Shown here piece by piece: positions 27,587-36,566 of a stretch of 64,000 nt of DNA (the first letter of the stretch is position 1; each line of letters begins with the position of its first letter). A model generated the notes under the pieces. It did not search any database. It was not told the origin of the DNA and saw only the letters and a list, made by a program, of their open reading frames with translations. The position numbers were made by a program, and so were the translations under genes. Location: the NCBI RefSeq assembly GCF_001865675.1, contig NZ_CP011319.1, positions 2,914,001 to 2,978,000 of the forward strand, read 5' to 3'. Source of the stretch: Janthinobacterium sp. 1_2014MBL_MicDiv (GTDB taxonomy: Bacteria > Pseudomonadota > Gammaproteobacteria > Burkholderiales > Burkholderiaceae_D).

Positions 27587-30500
27587 TCAGTGCGCCGCCG
27601 CCAGCTGGATCTGCGTGGCAGCGCCGCCCTGGGCCTGCCAGTGCGCCGAGGCCGACGCCGGCACGGCAAAACCGGCCATCGCCTGCACCAGCTGCGCGGA
27701 ATCGGCTTGCAAGGCGCCGTAGCCGCCCTGGCTGGCGGCAAGCGCTTGCTGAGGGACGCGCCAGTTCTGCGCCATGACCGGCGCCAGGCTGGCGGCCGTG
27801 CCGGCAGGCAAGGTCAGCTGGCCGACCGGCGGCGGCGTCAGGCCCGCCATGGCCTGCACGAGGTTTTGCACATTGGAGCCCAGCAAGACGCGGCCATCGG
27901 CCATGCGGAATTCCTCGATGCGCACCGGCGTGTCCGCATACCAGTTGTTCACGGTGATCTTGTCCGTGGTGCCGATGGTGCTCACTTCCAGGTGCGCGCC
28001 CGCCTGGCGGAACCACAGCTGTTCGGCACTGACGCCGGCCAGGAAGGACACGACGTCGTGGCTGCCCGCCTCCACCACCTCGGCGATGATGTCGGCGCCG
28101 TCGCCGCGGCCAAAGATATAGGTATCGTTGCCCAGCGCGCCAGCGAGCGTATCGTCGCCCTTGCCGCCCTGCAAGGTGTCGTTGCCGAGGCCGCCAGCCA
28201 GGATGTTCTTGATCTCATTGCCGATGAGCACGTCATCGAACTTGCTGCCGATGACAATATTGAAATTGGCCAGCACGTCGGCGCCCGGACGCCCGACCAT
28301 GGGGCCGCCGACCGGTGCGAAGGCGGCCGTCACGCCTGTCGTGGCGCTGGCGTAATTGAGCGTATTGCCGGCGCCACCGCCGTCGAGCACGTTGCCGCCA
28401 GCGGTTTCCACATAAAACATATTGCTCGTGTAGGCGCTGCCCGTCACCGTCAGGCCGGCCGCGTTCAGGCGCACGATCTCGACGTTGTCGGCCACCTTGT
28501 AATTGACGCTGGTGTACACGGTATCGCTGCCGCCATTGCCCCGCTCGACGATGAAGTCGTCGCCGTGGTTGACGTAATACGTGTCGTCGCCGCCCAGGCC
28601 TTCCAGCAGGTCGGCGCCGGCCGTGCCGTTGATGATATCGGCGCCCGTCGTGCCGACAAAGTGCTGTCCTGTCGGTTGCGTGGGGCCGTTGAAGTGCCAG
28701 GCCTGGGCCAGCGCGGGCGCCAGGGCGGCGGCCGTGCCGGCCGGCAGGGTCAGCTGGCCCAGCGGCGGTGGCGTCAGGTTCGCCATCGCCTGCACCAGCA
28801 GCTGCACGTCGACGCCGCGCATGACGTGGCCGGCGGCCGTGCGGAATTCCTCGATGTTCGGCACGGCCGCGTTCCACGAACGGATGGTGATCTTGTCCGT
28901 CGTGCCGATGGTGCTCACTTCCAGGTCCGCGCCCACCTGGCGGAACCACAGCTGGTCGATATTCACGCCGCCCAGGAAGGCGATGGCGTCGTAATTGGCG
29001 TCGGCGGACGCTTCGGCGATGATGTCGGCGCCGTCGCCGCGCGCAAAGACATAGGTATCGTCGCCGAGGCCGCCAACGAGCACGTCATCGCCCTTGCCGC
29101 CTTGCAAGGTATCGTTGCCGAGTCCGCCGGAAAGGGTGTTGGACAGTTCGTTGCCGAACAGCACATCATCATAGGCGCTGCCTTCCACGCGGCCGATGTT
29201 GAGCAGCACATCGCTGCCCGGGCGTGGCGCGGGGTTGTCGTTGCTGGAGATCATGCTGGCCGTCACGCCGGCCCTGGAACCGGCATAGGTGGCCGAAACG
29301 TTCGTTCCGATGCCGCGCAGCACATTGCCGCCGGCGACATCGACGTGGAATACGTTGTCGTTGCCATTGCCCGTCACCGTCAGGCCGGCCGCGCTGAGAT
29401 GCACCTCTTCGATGTGGCTGGCCAGGGAGTAATCGACCGTCGTATACACCGTGTCGCGGCCGCCGCCGGCCTGCTCAATGACGACGTCGCCGCCATGGTT
29501 GACATAGTAAATGTCGTCGCCCGCCAGGCCCGCCATCACGTCGGCGCCGGCCGTGCCCTTGATGATGTCCGGGTTTGCCGTGCCGACATAGGCGCCATTG
29601 CTGGGCTGGCTCGGTCCCTCGGTGCGCCAGTTCTGCGCCAGCGCCGGCGCCAGGATGGCGGCGATGTTGGCCGGCAGGGTCAGCTGGCCGGCTGCTGGCG
29701 GCGTCAGGCCCGCCATCGCCTGCACCAGGTTTTGCACGTCGCGCCCCAGCAGCACGCGGCCGTCGGCCGTGCGGAATTCCTGGATGCGCAGCCCCGTTCC
29801 CGCATACCAGCCGTTGACGGTGATCTTGTCGGTGGTGCCGATGGTGCTTACTTCCAGGGTCGTGCCCACCTGGCGGAACCACAGCTGGTCGGCGCCGACG
29901 CCGGCCAGGAAGGAAACGACATTGCGGCTGCCCGCCTCCTCCACCTCTGCAATGGAGTCGGCGCCATCACCGCGGGCAAAGATATAGGTATCGTCGCCCT
30001 GCATGCCGGCCAGCAAGTCGTCGCCCTTGCCACCGCGTAAGGTATCGTTGCCATAACCGCCGACGAGGGAGTTCCTGAGCTCGTTACCGGTCAGCACGTC
30101 GTCGAACTTGCTGCCGACGACGTTGCTGAAATTGACGAGCACATCGCTGCCCGCCGGTGCCGTCGGGGCGCCATTCACCGCCACCAGGCTCGCCGTCACA
30201 CCCACGCTGGAACCGAGGTAATTGACCGAATTGCCCGTGCCGCCGCCATCGAGTACATTGCCGCCGGCCACGTCGACATAAAAGAAGTTATTGGTGTTGG
30301 CGCTGCCCGTCACCGTCAGGCCGGCGGCCGTGAGGCGTACATTTTCAACGTTGTCGGCCACCGTGTAATTGACGCTGGTATACACGGTATCGGTGCCGCC
30401 GTTGGCCAGCTCGACGATCACGTCGCCGCTGTGGTTGACGTAATACGTGTCGTCGCCGGCCAGGCCTTCGAGCACGTCGGCGCCCGTGGAGCCGTTGAGC

Positions 30501-30625
30501 ACGTCCGCGTTCGGCGTGCCGGTGTAGCGCTGCGGGGCCGCCGCGATACTGTTCAGGTAAGCCTCGAGGGCGGACACACCGTCACCCGCAGCGGTGGAAT
30601 TTTGCGATGCAGATTGTTGAGTCAT
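27587..30625 (-). CDS. RTX (haemolysin-type calcium-binding) protein, type I secretion substrate
   Basis: 1012 residues, acidic, Gly/Asp-rich, no Cys and no Sec signal. Three consecutive units of about 310 residues (roughly 35-345, 346-655, 656-955) each contain a PDxLxGTxGxD/DDTYYVNHxGD block, a beta region ending LTVTG, a GGxGxD calcium-binding block (GNDTLRGGKGDDLLAG) and an HCBP-related segment (DKITVNGWYAG, EFRTADGRVLLG). Calcium is expected to fold the units after export. The last ~55 residues are the likely C-terminal export signal. AGGAAACTGCAAC precedes the ATG at 30625. The exporter, adaptor and outer-membrane genes follow in the same direction. No catalytic domain is visible; an adhesin or surface-layer role is possible. 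Confidence 0.92.
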   Translation of the reverse strand: MTQQSASQNSTAAGDGVSALEAYLNSIAAAPQRYTGTPNADVLNGSTGADVLEGLAGDDTYYVNHSGDVIVELANGGTDTVYTSVNYTVADNVENVRLTAAGLTVTGSANTNNFFYVDVAGGNVLDGGGTGNSVNYLGSSVGVTASLVAVNGAPTAPAGSDVLVNFSNVVGSKFDDVLTGNELRNSLVGGYGNDTLRGGKGDDLLAGMQGDDTYIFARGDGADSIAEVEEAGSRNVVSFLAGVGADQLWFRQVGTTLEVSTIGTTDKITVNGWYAGTGLRIQEFRTADGRVLLGRDVQNLVQAMAGLTPPAAGQLTLPANIAAILAPALAQNWRTEGPSQPSNGAYVGTANPDIIKGTAGADVMAGLAGDDIYYVNHGGDVVIEQAGGGRDTVYTTVDYSLASHIEEVHLSAAGLTVTGNGNDNVFHVDVAGGNVLRGIGTNVSATYAGSRAGVTASMISSNDNPAPRPGSDVLLNIGRVEGSAYDDVLFGNELSNTLSGGLGNDTLQGGKGDDVLVGGLGDDTYVFARGDGADIIAEASADANYDAIAFLGGVNIDQLWFRQVGADLEVSTIGTTDKITIRSWNAAVPNIEEFRTAAGHVMRGVDVQLLVQAMANLTPPPLGQLTLPAGTAAALAPALAQAWHFNGPTQPTGQHFVGTTGADIINGTAGADLLEGLGGDDTYYVNHGDDFIVERGNGGSDTVYTSVNYKVADNVEIVRLNAAGLTVTGSAYTSNMFYVETAGGNVLDGGGAGNTLNYASATTGVTAAFAPVGGPMVGRPGADVLANFNIVIGSKFDDVLIGNEIKNILAGGLGNDTLQGGKGDDTLAGALGNDTYIFGRGDGADIIAEVVEAGSHDVVSFLAGVSAEQLWFRQAGAHLEVSTIGTTDKITVNNWYADTPVRIEEFRMADGRVLLGSNVQNLVQAMAGLTPPPVGQLTLPAGTAASLAPVMAQNWRVPQQALAASQGGYGALQADSAQLVQAMAGFAVPASASAHWQAQGGAATQIQLAAAH
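27760..30523 (-). repeat. Three tandem ~920-930 bp units inside the RTX gene
   Basis: The RTX coding sequence consists of three long units (approximate borders 30523-29590, 29590-28660, 28660-27760). Corresponding segments share most residues, for example VSTIGTTDKIT occurs once in each unit, as does a Q-L-T-L-P-A block near each end. The unit size is much larger than the nine-residue RTX motif and points to intragenic duplication. Borders are estimated by eye. Confidence 0.75.
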
Positions 30626-30965
30626 GTTGCAGTTTCCTGTCGTTAAACGTCAAAACCATGATGGAATATGTCGGCGCAAGCTGACATGCAAGGCAAAAGT
30701 CCCGGCCGCCGCCACTTGCAGTCCAGCGTGCACCTTCAACGGTCCGGCACTTTCGGCGCATGGACGGCGCGCGGTTGAGCGTCGCCTCGCATGCACCCCC
30801 TACTGACGTTCGGACGCAAGAAACACTGTTATTTGTCATGCAAATGTCACACTGCACGCAGGTGGACGGGGGAATGGCAGGAGTGGCAGGAATGGCAATG
30901 CCGGGCCAGCCTGTGCGGCCGGACCGGGGCACGGTGGCGATGCGGGGGAGAAGGAAGCGGGCTAC
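30626..30965. promoter_or_regulatory. Non-coding region upstream of the RTX gene
   Basis: 340 bases without a credible gene. It contains the symmetric element ATTTG-tcatg-CAAAT at 30831-30845 and a three-fold 9-bp tandem repeat (GARTGGCAG) at 30872-30897. It presumably carries the RTX promoter; a weak TTGCAT-N17-TATTCC pair is present on the minus strand close to the gene. No strong sigma-70 or sigma-54 promoter can be named. Confidence 0.4.
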
Positions 30966-31619
30966 TTACTTGCCAGGCGCTGCGGCCTGCAAGGCGCGCA
31001 AGGTGGCCATGCGGGATGTAAATGCCGCGAGCGCCTCGTCCAGTGCCAGGCCGGGCCTGCTGGCCGCGAAATCGGCCCAGGCTGGCGCATGCCGCGCCGC
31101 CGCGTCGGTGCCGTTCTTGTCGTCAAGATAGGCGATGGCGGCCATCGCCTGCGCCTGATCAAAGTGCAGCTGCGGCTGGCGCAAATAATGTGCGAGATAG
31201 CGGTGCAGGTAGGCGCGGCTGTCCGGCGTGTCGAAAGCGGCCAGCGCCAGGCAGTAGGCGCTGCCCGCATAGCACACCTCGCTGGCCAGCAGCAGGCCGC
31301 CCAGCTGCGCCGTGAAGGCGGGCCGCTCCTTCAATGCGGCCAGGTAGGCGCCCGCCGTGCGGCTGCGCCAGTCGAACTGGCCCAGCAGGCGCGCAATGAC
31401 GGCGTCATCGGCCTGCGCCAGCCGGCGCGCGCACGCCTGCGCCTGCGGCTGGTGCAAGCCCATGTACAGGGGCCGCACCCAGTCGTCGCGCAGCGCCGGC
31501 GTCAGCGGCGCCGGCGGCGGTAGCGGCATGCCAGAAGCATCGCCGAACGGATGCGCGTGGCGCACGGTGGCGCCCGCCACGTGACGCTGCAGGTCGGTCA
31601 GGCGCGGATCGTCGCTCAA
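30966..31619 (-). CDS. DUF6000-like protein
   Basis: 217 residues from a TTG at 31619. This start forms a TTGA overlap with the LysR stop and has GGAG seven bases upstream inside the LysR gene; an upstream in-frame ATG at 31712 would overlap LysR by almost 100 bases. The phrases WVRPLYMGL, FDWRSRTAGAYLAALKER, LLASEVCYAGSAYCLALAAF and AIAYLDDKNGT match my memory of the DUF6000 family. It is soluble and helical. Function unknown; families of this kind are sometimes found as immunity-like genes, but nothing nearby encodes a toxin. Confidence 0.75.
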   Translation of the reverse strand: MSDDPRLTDLQRHVAGATVRHAHPFGDASGMPLPPPAPLTPALRDDWVRPLYMGLHQPQAQACARRLAQADDAVIARLLGQFDWRSRTAGAYLAALKERPAFTAQLGGLLLASEVCYAGSAYCLALAAFDTPDSRAYLHRYLAHYLRQPQLHFDQAQAMAAIAYLDDKNGTDAAARHAPAWADFAASRPGLALDEALAAFTSRMATLRALQAAAPGK

Positions 31620-32509
31620 GGCCAGGCTCCAAAAGTACGGTTCTGAAATTGTTCTACCAGGAAATCGATGAACACGCGCAGGCGCGGCGGCATGTGGCGG
31701 CTGGCGGGCCACAGCAGCCAGAAGCCCGTTTGCTGCTGCGTGTGCTCATTGAGCAGGCTGATCAACTGCCCCGCCGCCAGTTCGCGCTGCACGGCAAACG
31801 CGGGCAGGTAGGCGATGCCCTGTCCCTGCACGGCCAGGTGGACGCGCATTTCCACGCTGTTGCAGACCATGCCCGGCGCCGGCGCCGTGCCTTCCATCGT
31901 CAACGGCCACTGTTCCAGCCTCACCGTGGCGGGAAAGCGGTAGTGCAGGCGCTGGTGCTGCGCCAGATCGGCCGGATGGCCAGGCTGGCCATGGCGCGCC
32001 AGGTAGGCGGGCGAGGCCACGAGCAGGCGGCGAAACGTGCACAGTTTGCGCCGCGTCAAACCCGAATCGTCGAGCTCGCCCGTGCGCACGGCGGCGTCAA
32101 AGCCGTCGCTGACGATGTTGACGAGCGCATCGGAAAAATCGAGGTCGAGTTCGATGGCGGGATAGGCCAGCATGAAGGCGGCGATGACGGGCTCGAACAA
32201 GCCGCTGTAGCGCGGCAGGCTGATGCGCAGGCGTCCGCTCGGCGCGCCGGTGGATTCGCCCAGTTCGCGCTCGGCCGCTGCCACCTCGGCCAGGATGCGC
32301 TTGCAGCGGGCGAGGAATTTTTCGCCCTCGTCCGTCAGCGCCAGGTGGCGCGTGCTGCGCTGGAACAGGCGCGCGCCGAGCCGCGCCTCCATGCGCGCCA
32401 CGCTCTTGCCGACGGCCGATGACGACAGGCCCAGCAATCGGCCCGTGGCCGAGAAACTGCCGCTGTCGGCCACCTGCACGAACATGGCGATGCCGCCCAG
32501 ACTATCCAT
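31616..32509 (-). CDS. LysR-family transcriptional regulator
   Basis: 297 residues. The N-terminal winged helix-turn-helix (FVQVADSGSFSATGRLLGLSSSAVGKSVARMEARLG) is typical of the CrgA/AaeR-like subgroup, and the effector-binding domain follows (RLRISLPRYSGLFEPVIAAF). The ATG at 32509 has AAGG eight bases upstream; a TTG at 32530 is less likely. It is divergent from the MFS transporter gene with 110 bases between, so the transporter is the probable target. Confidence 0.92.
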   Translation of the reverse strand: MDSLGGIAMFVQVADSGSFSATGRLLGLSSSAVGKSVARMEARLGARLFQRSTRHLALTDEGEKFLARCKRILAEVAAAERELGESTGAPSGRLRISLPRYSGLFEPVIAAFMLAYPAIELDLDFSDALVNIVSDGFDAAVRTGELDDSGLTRRKLCTFRRLLVASPAYLARHGQPGHPADLAQHQRLHYRFPATVRLEQWPLTMEGTAPAPGMVCNSVEMRVHLAVQGQGIAYLPAFAVQRELAAGQLISLLNEHTQQQTGFWLLWPASRHMPPRLRVFIDFLVEQFQNRTFGAWP

Positions 32510-32619
32510 ATCACGCCTTATTGAAGACAAATTTGTCCGATATGTTCGTCAGTTTAGCCTGTTTTTCTTTAATCGGCGGCACGCCATACTCGTCCCTCCT
32601 TATTTTCGAGTTGCTGTCC

Positions 32620-34119
32620 ATGCCCTCTTCTTCCAAGCTGATGCTGACCCTGCAAGTCCTGGCCGCCTGCCTGACGGGCTTGCTCATCCCCCTGTGTTTC
32701 ACGGGCCCGGCCGTCGTGCTGCCCGCGCTCAGCGCCGAATTGCACGGCAGCGCCTCGGCCCTGAACTGGGTCATCAACGCGTATATCCTCAGTTATGGCA
32801 GCGCCATGATGGTAGCCGGCAGCCTGACGGACGTGCTGGGGCGCCGGCGCGTATGGCTCAGCGGACTGGCGCTGTTCTGCGTGGCGACCCTGGCCATCGC
32901 CTGGGCGCCCACGGTGGCGTGGATCGCCGTGCTGCGCGGCGTGCAGGGACTCGGCGGCGCGGCCGCGTTTGCCGCCGCCATGTCCTCGCTGGCGCCCCTG
33001 TTCCGCGGTGCCGCGCGCAACCGCGTGATGAGCTTGCTGGGCACGACTTTCGGCCTGGGCCTCGCGTTCGGCCCGCTGGCGGCCGGCGCCATGCTGGAGC
33101 TGGCCCGCTGGCCCGCCATCTTTTACGCGACGGCCTTGCTGGGCGCCATCGGCGCGCTGCTGGTGGCGGCCAGCGTGCCGGCCGATGCGCCGCAGGCCGG
33201 TGGCCGCCTGGACTGGCCAGGCGCCATCAGTTTCAGCGCCGCGCTGGCCTTGCTGACGGTGGGCACGCTGCTGGCGCCCGAACATGGCTGGCGCAGCGCG
33301 GCCGTGCTGCTGCCGCTGGCCCTGGCCGCGCTGCTGTTCTGGAGCTTCATCGTGATCGAAGGCAAGGCGCGGCAAGCGATGCTGGACTTGCGGCTGTTCC
33401 GCCAGCGCCGCTTTGTCGGCGTGCAAGTGCTGGCCGCCTCGCCCGCCTTTTTGTTCATCGTGCTCATCGTCATGCTGCCGGGGCGTTTCATCGGCATCGA
33501 TGGCGTCTCGGCGCTGGCGGCGGGCCGCCTGATGATCGCGCTGGCCGCGCCGCTGCTGGTCGTGCCCGTGCTGGCGGCGCTGCTGTTGCGCTGGTTCAAG
33601 GCCGGTACCCTGTGCGCGGCAGGACTGCTGCTGGTGGCCGTCGCGCTGGCCTGGCTGGCGCAGGTGCTGGGCACCGGCAGCGGCGCGGCGCTGGCCTGGC
33701 CATTGCTGCTGGTCGGCATCGGCATCGGCTTGCCGTGGGGCTTGATGGATGGCATGGCCCTGAGCGCGGTGGAAACGCAGCGGGCCGGCATGGCGACCGG
33801 CATCTTCAACACGGTGCGCATCAGCGCCGACGGCGTGGCGCTGGCCGTGGCCGGCGCCGTGCTGGCCGGCCTGATCGGGGCGGCACTGGCACGCCAGTTG
33901 CCGGCCGGGCTGCCCTTGCTGGCGGCCGCCAGCCGCGCCGCGCTGGGCGACCTGCAGCAGGCGGCGCAACTGTTGCCTGGGCACCAAGCCTTGCTGCGGG
34001 CCAGCTATGACGACGCCTTCCGCCACCTGCTGCGGCTGTTGGCGGGCCTGGCCGTGGCCCTGGCCGCGCTGCTGCTGTATTTGTTCAGGAAGGAAGCGGC
34101 TCAGGCGTCGAGGCCGTAA
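32620..34119 (+). CDS. MFS transporter (drug:H+ antiporter-like)
   Basis: 499 residues with about 13-14 hydrophobic segments. GSLTDVLGRRRVWLSG after the second segment is the MFS motif A, and TGPAVVLPALSAELHGS plus NWVINAYILSYG are typical of DHA2-type drug exporters. The start at 32620 gives a normal cytoplasmic N-terminus; an upstream ATG at 32540 is possible. Likely controlled by the divergent LysR regulator. The 3' end overlaps the convergent CPBP gene by 19 bases. Confidence 0.9.
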   Translation: MPSSSKLMLTLQVLAACLTGLLIPLCFTGPAVVLPALSAELHGSASALNWVINAYILSYGSAMMVAGSLTDVLGRRRVWLSGLALFCVATLAIAWAPTVAWIAVLRGVQGLGGAAAFAAAMSSLAPLFRGAARNRVMSLLGTTFGLGLAFGPLAAGAMLELARWPAIFYATALLGAIGALLVAASVPADAPQAGGRLDWPGAISFSAALALLTVGTLLAPEHGWRSAAVLLPLALAALLFWSFIVIEGKARQAMLDLRLFRQRRFVGVQVLAASPAFLFIVLIVMLPGRFIGIDGVSALAAGRLMIALAAPLLVVPVLAALLLRWFKAGTLCAAGLLLVAVALAWLAQVLGTGSGAALAWPLLLVGIGIGLPWGLMDGMALSAVETQRAGMATGIFNTVRISADGVALAVAGAVLAGLIGAALARQLPAGLPLLAAASRAALGDLQQAAQLLPGHQALLRASYDDAFRHLLRLLAGLAVALAALLLYLFRKEAAQASRP

Positions 34120-34637
34120 AACACGGCGACGAGGATGGCGATGTTATTGCAGGCGCGCGAAAAGGCCGTCGTCGTGTAGGCGGCAGCCACGCCCGGGGCG
34201 CGGTAGCGCAGGTAGACAAAGCTGAACATGGCGCCCGAACCCAGCGCGACGATGGCGTGCAGCAAGCCGCCGCTGATGTAGTGCACGACGCCCCACAGGA
34301 TGGCGCCGGCAGCGATGCTCAGCTGGCGGCTGGCGCCCAGGCGCCTGAGGATTTCCAGCGGCAGCAGCTGGCCGAGGAAGGTTTCCAGGATGGGCGAATA
34401 GATGACCACCCAGAACACCAGCAGGGGCAGCGACATTTCGCGCTTGAACTTGGCCAGGCCCGTGTGCGCGCCCCAGTATTCGGGCGGCAGCAGCCATTTG
34501 GTGAGGAACAGGATGGCAAAGCACAGCACGCACGTCAGCAAGCCCCAGCCGAGGCCGGCCAAGGCCTGGTGCAGCACGGGCGGCGCCGGCGGGTCGTCAT
34601 CCGGGCTGGAAACATCGTGGCTGCTGTGCACTTGCAT
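34101..34637 (-). CDS. CPBP-family intramembrane protein (CAAX protease-like)
   Basis: 178 residues, four to five membrane segments. SPILETFLGQLLPLEILRR corresponds to motif 1 of the CPBP/Abi family, here E-T-x3-Q in place of E-E-x3-R; AILWGVVHYISGG carries the metal-binding His of motif 2 and FSRACNNIAI the Asn of the last motif. Members cleave prenylated or membrane peptides or act as immunity/self-resistance proteins. The start at 34637 has CAGGAC upstream. The variant motif 1 makes proteolytic activity uncertain. Confidence 0.75.
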   Translation of the reverse strand: MQVHSSHDVSSPDDDPPAPPVLHQALAGLGWGLLTCVLCFAILFLTKWLLPPEYWGAHTGLAKFKREMSLPLLVFWVVIYSPILETFLGQLLPLEILRRLGASRQLSIAAGAILWGVVHYISGGLLHAIVALGSGAMFSFVYLRYRAPGVAAAYTTTAFSRACNNIAILVAVFYGLDA

Positions 34638-34718
34638 GGGATGTCCTGGCGGTGATCCAGCTCTCATTGTAGCGCGGAATATGGCGCTTGGCGCGCCGCG
34701 CCACTGCACGGCGGGACG

Positions 34719-36299
34719 TCAGGCGGTCAGGCGCAAGGGGCCGTTGGCCGCCTTGGCCAGCTTGAAGATGCCCACTTCCTGCTCCAGCTGCGCCGCCTGC
34801 TGCTGCAATTCCTGCGCGGCGGCGGCCGCCTGCTCCACCAGGGCAGCGTTTTGCTGGGTCACCCTGTCCATGTCGACGATGGCGCGGTTGACCTGCTCGA
34901 TGCCGGCGCCCTGCTCCTGCGTGGCGTGGCTGATCTCGGCCATGATGCCGCTGACCCTGCCGATGCCGGCCACCACCTCGTGCATGGTGGCGCCCGCCTG
35001 CTCGACGAGCAGGGTGCCCGTGCCCACCTTGCTGACGGAATCGTCGATCAGCACCTTGATTTCGCGCGCCGCGGCGCTCGAGCGTTGCGCCAGGTTGCGC
35101 ACCTCGGTGGCGACGACGGCGAAGCCGCGCCCCTGCTCGCCCGCGCGCGCCGCTTCCACGGCCGCGTTCAGCGCCAGGATATTCGTCTGGAAGGCGATGC
35201 TGTCGATGACGCCGATGATGTCGACGATCTTGTTCGACGAGGCATTGATCAGGCCCATCGTGTGCACCACTTCGGCCACGGCCTTGCCGCCCTGTTCCGA
35301 CACGGTGGAGGCGTCGCGCGCCAGGCGGTTCGCCTGCTGCGCATTGTCTGCATTCTGGCGCACGGTGGAAATCAGTTCTTCCATCGACGACGCCACTTCT
35401 TCCAGCGAACCGGCCTGCTGCTCCGTGCGCTGCGACAGGTCGCGGTTGCCCGAGGCGATCTCGGTCGAGGCCGTGGCGATGCTTTCCGTGCCGTGGCGCA
35501 CCTTGCCGACGATGGCGGCCAGGTTGTCGCGCATGGTCTTGATCGCAAACAGCAGGCTGCTGTCGTCGCCGTGGCGCGTGTGCACGTCGATGGCCAGCTC
35601 GCCCAGGGCGATGCGCCCGGCGATGGCGGCCGCATACGCCGGTTCGCCGCCCAGCTGGCGCAGCAGGCCGCGCGTGATGACGGTGGCCACCGCAATGCAG
35701 ATGAGCACGCTGAGCGCGGCCAGCACGCCGATCCAGCGCAGCGACTGGCCATAGATGGCGCGCGCGGCCGCGCTGGCCTGCTCCGATTCGCGCTGCACGC
35801 TTTTCAGGACGGCATCGATGTCGGCCACGATCTGGCGCCGCAGGGGGCTGCACTCCTCGACGAGGAAGGTGCCGTACTGCTCCATCTGCCCCGCCGCGCG
35901 GAACTTGCGCGGACGCTGCAGTTCCTGCGCCATGGTTTTCAAGCCGGCGCTGACTTTCTCGAACTGCGCATCGCCGGCGAATTTCGGCGCCAGCGTGGCC
36001 AGCGCTTCCAGGTACAGCGCCTTCTGGCTGTCGAGGATGGCCAGCTCTTTCTCGGCGGCCGCCTGGTCGTGGAAGATATACGCGTTGCGCGCCGCCAGGC
36101 CCGTCTGGTCGAGCGCTTCGCGCGCCACGTACAGCGGTTCGAGTTTTTCTTGCTGGACTCTTTCCTGCGCGTCCATGGCGTCGGCGATGGCGCCGATGCG
36201 CAGCAGCGCGAAGGCGGCCAGCACCAGCATCAGGATGACCAGCGCGGCAAAGCCCGCGCTCAGGCGTGCGCCTATCGTCAAGCGATTGAATGACTTCAT
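34719..36299 (-). CDS. Methyl-accepting chemotaxis protein
   Basis: 526 residues: TM1 at about 12-34, a periplasmic four-helix-bundle sensor domain (EPLYVAREALDQTGLAARNA) to about 185, TM2 near 190-210, a HAMP-like linker, and the signalling domain with the conserved hairpin tip IDSIAFQTNILALNAAVEAA and RAGEQGRGFAVVATEVRNLA. Glutamine/glutamate methylation sites are likely near STEIASGNRDLSQRTEQQA. The ligand is unknown. It is monocistronic with a 5' region of about 190 bases containing a hairpin. Confidence 0.95.
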   Translation of the reverse strand: MKSFNRLTIGARLSAGFAALVILMLVLAAFALLRIGAIADAMDAQERVQQEKLEPLYVAREALDQTGLAARNAYIFHDQAAAEKELAILDSQKALYLEALATLAPKFAGDAQFEKVSAGLKTMAQELQRPRKFRAAGQMEQYGTFLVEECSPLRRQIVADIDAVLKSVQRESEQASAAARAIYGQSLRWIGVLAALSVLICIAVATVITRGLLRQLGGEPAYAAAIAGRIALGELAIDVHTRHGDDSSLLFAIKTMRDNLAAIVGKVRHGTESIATASTEIASGNRDLSQRTEQQAGSLEEVASSMEELISTVRQNADNAQQANRLARDASTVSEQGGKAVAEVVHTMGLINASSNKIVDIIGVIDSIAFQTNILALNAAVEAARAGEQGRGFAVVATEVRNLAQRSSAAAREIKVLIDDSVSKVGTGTLLVEQAGATMHEVVAGIGRVSGIMAEISHATQEQGAGIEQVNRAIVDMDRVTQQNAALVEQAAAAAQELQQQAAQLEQEVGIFKLAKAANGPLRLTA

Positions 36300-36566
36300 T
36301 GTTGTGAATGCCCTGTTAAAAGTTGAATGTTGCCGGTTCCGCTAGAACCGGTAATGCCTGTTCGCCGTCGTGTTGCCTTTCCTGCATGGCGCAGGATGGG
36401 TATCTAACTGGCGTTTTTTGGGCAGTCAGCTTCTATTTCGGGCAATGTGTACGCACGCGGGCCACCCCGCGCGGCACATAAGCGCACTGAATTATAAGCG
36501 AACAGCGTTATTTATAATTCCACGCGTTCACTTTTAGTGCCTTGACGCATGTCAATAACGACAATA
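36300..36566. promoter_or_regulatory. Region upstream of the chemoreceptor gene with two inverted repeats
   Basis: A perfect GAATTATAA / TTATAATTC inverted repeat lies at 36489-36497 and 36512-36520, placing a TATAAT on each strand, with the minus-strand copy positioned to serve the chemoreceptor. A second perfect repeat CCGGTTC-cgcta-GAACCGG at 36333-36351 would form a hairpin in the leader 34 bases before the start codon. No flagellar sigma-28 promoter (TAAA-N15-GCCGATAA type) is seen. Confidence 0.45.

Noticed and set aside
30582..30932. 116-codon minus-strand frame upstream of and overlapping the RTX start
   Set aside because: No ribosome-binding site, unusual composition, and it overlaps the well-supported RTX start in another frame.
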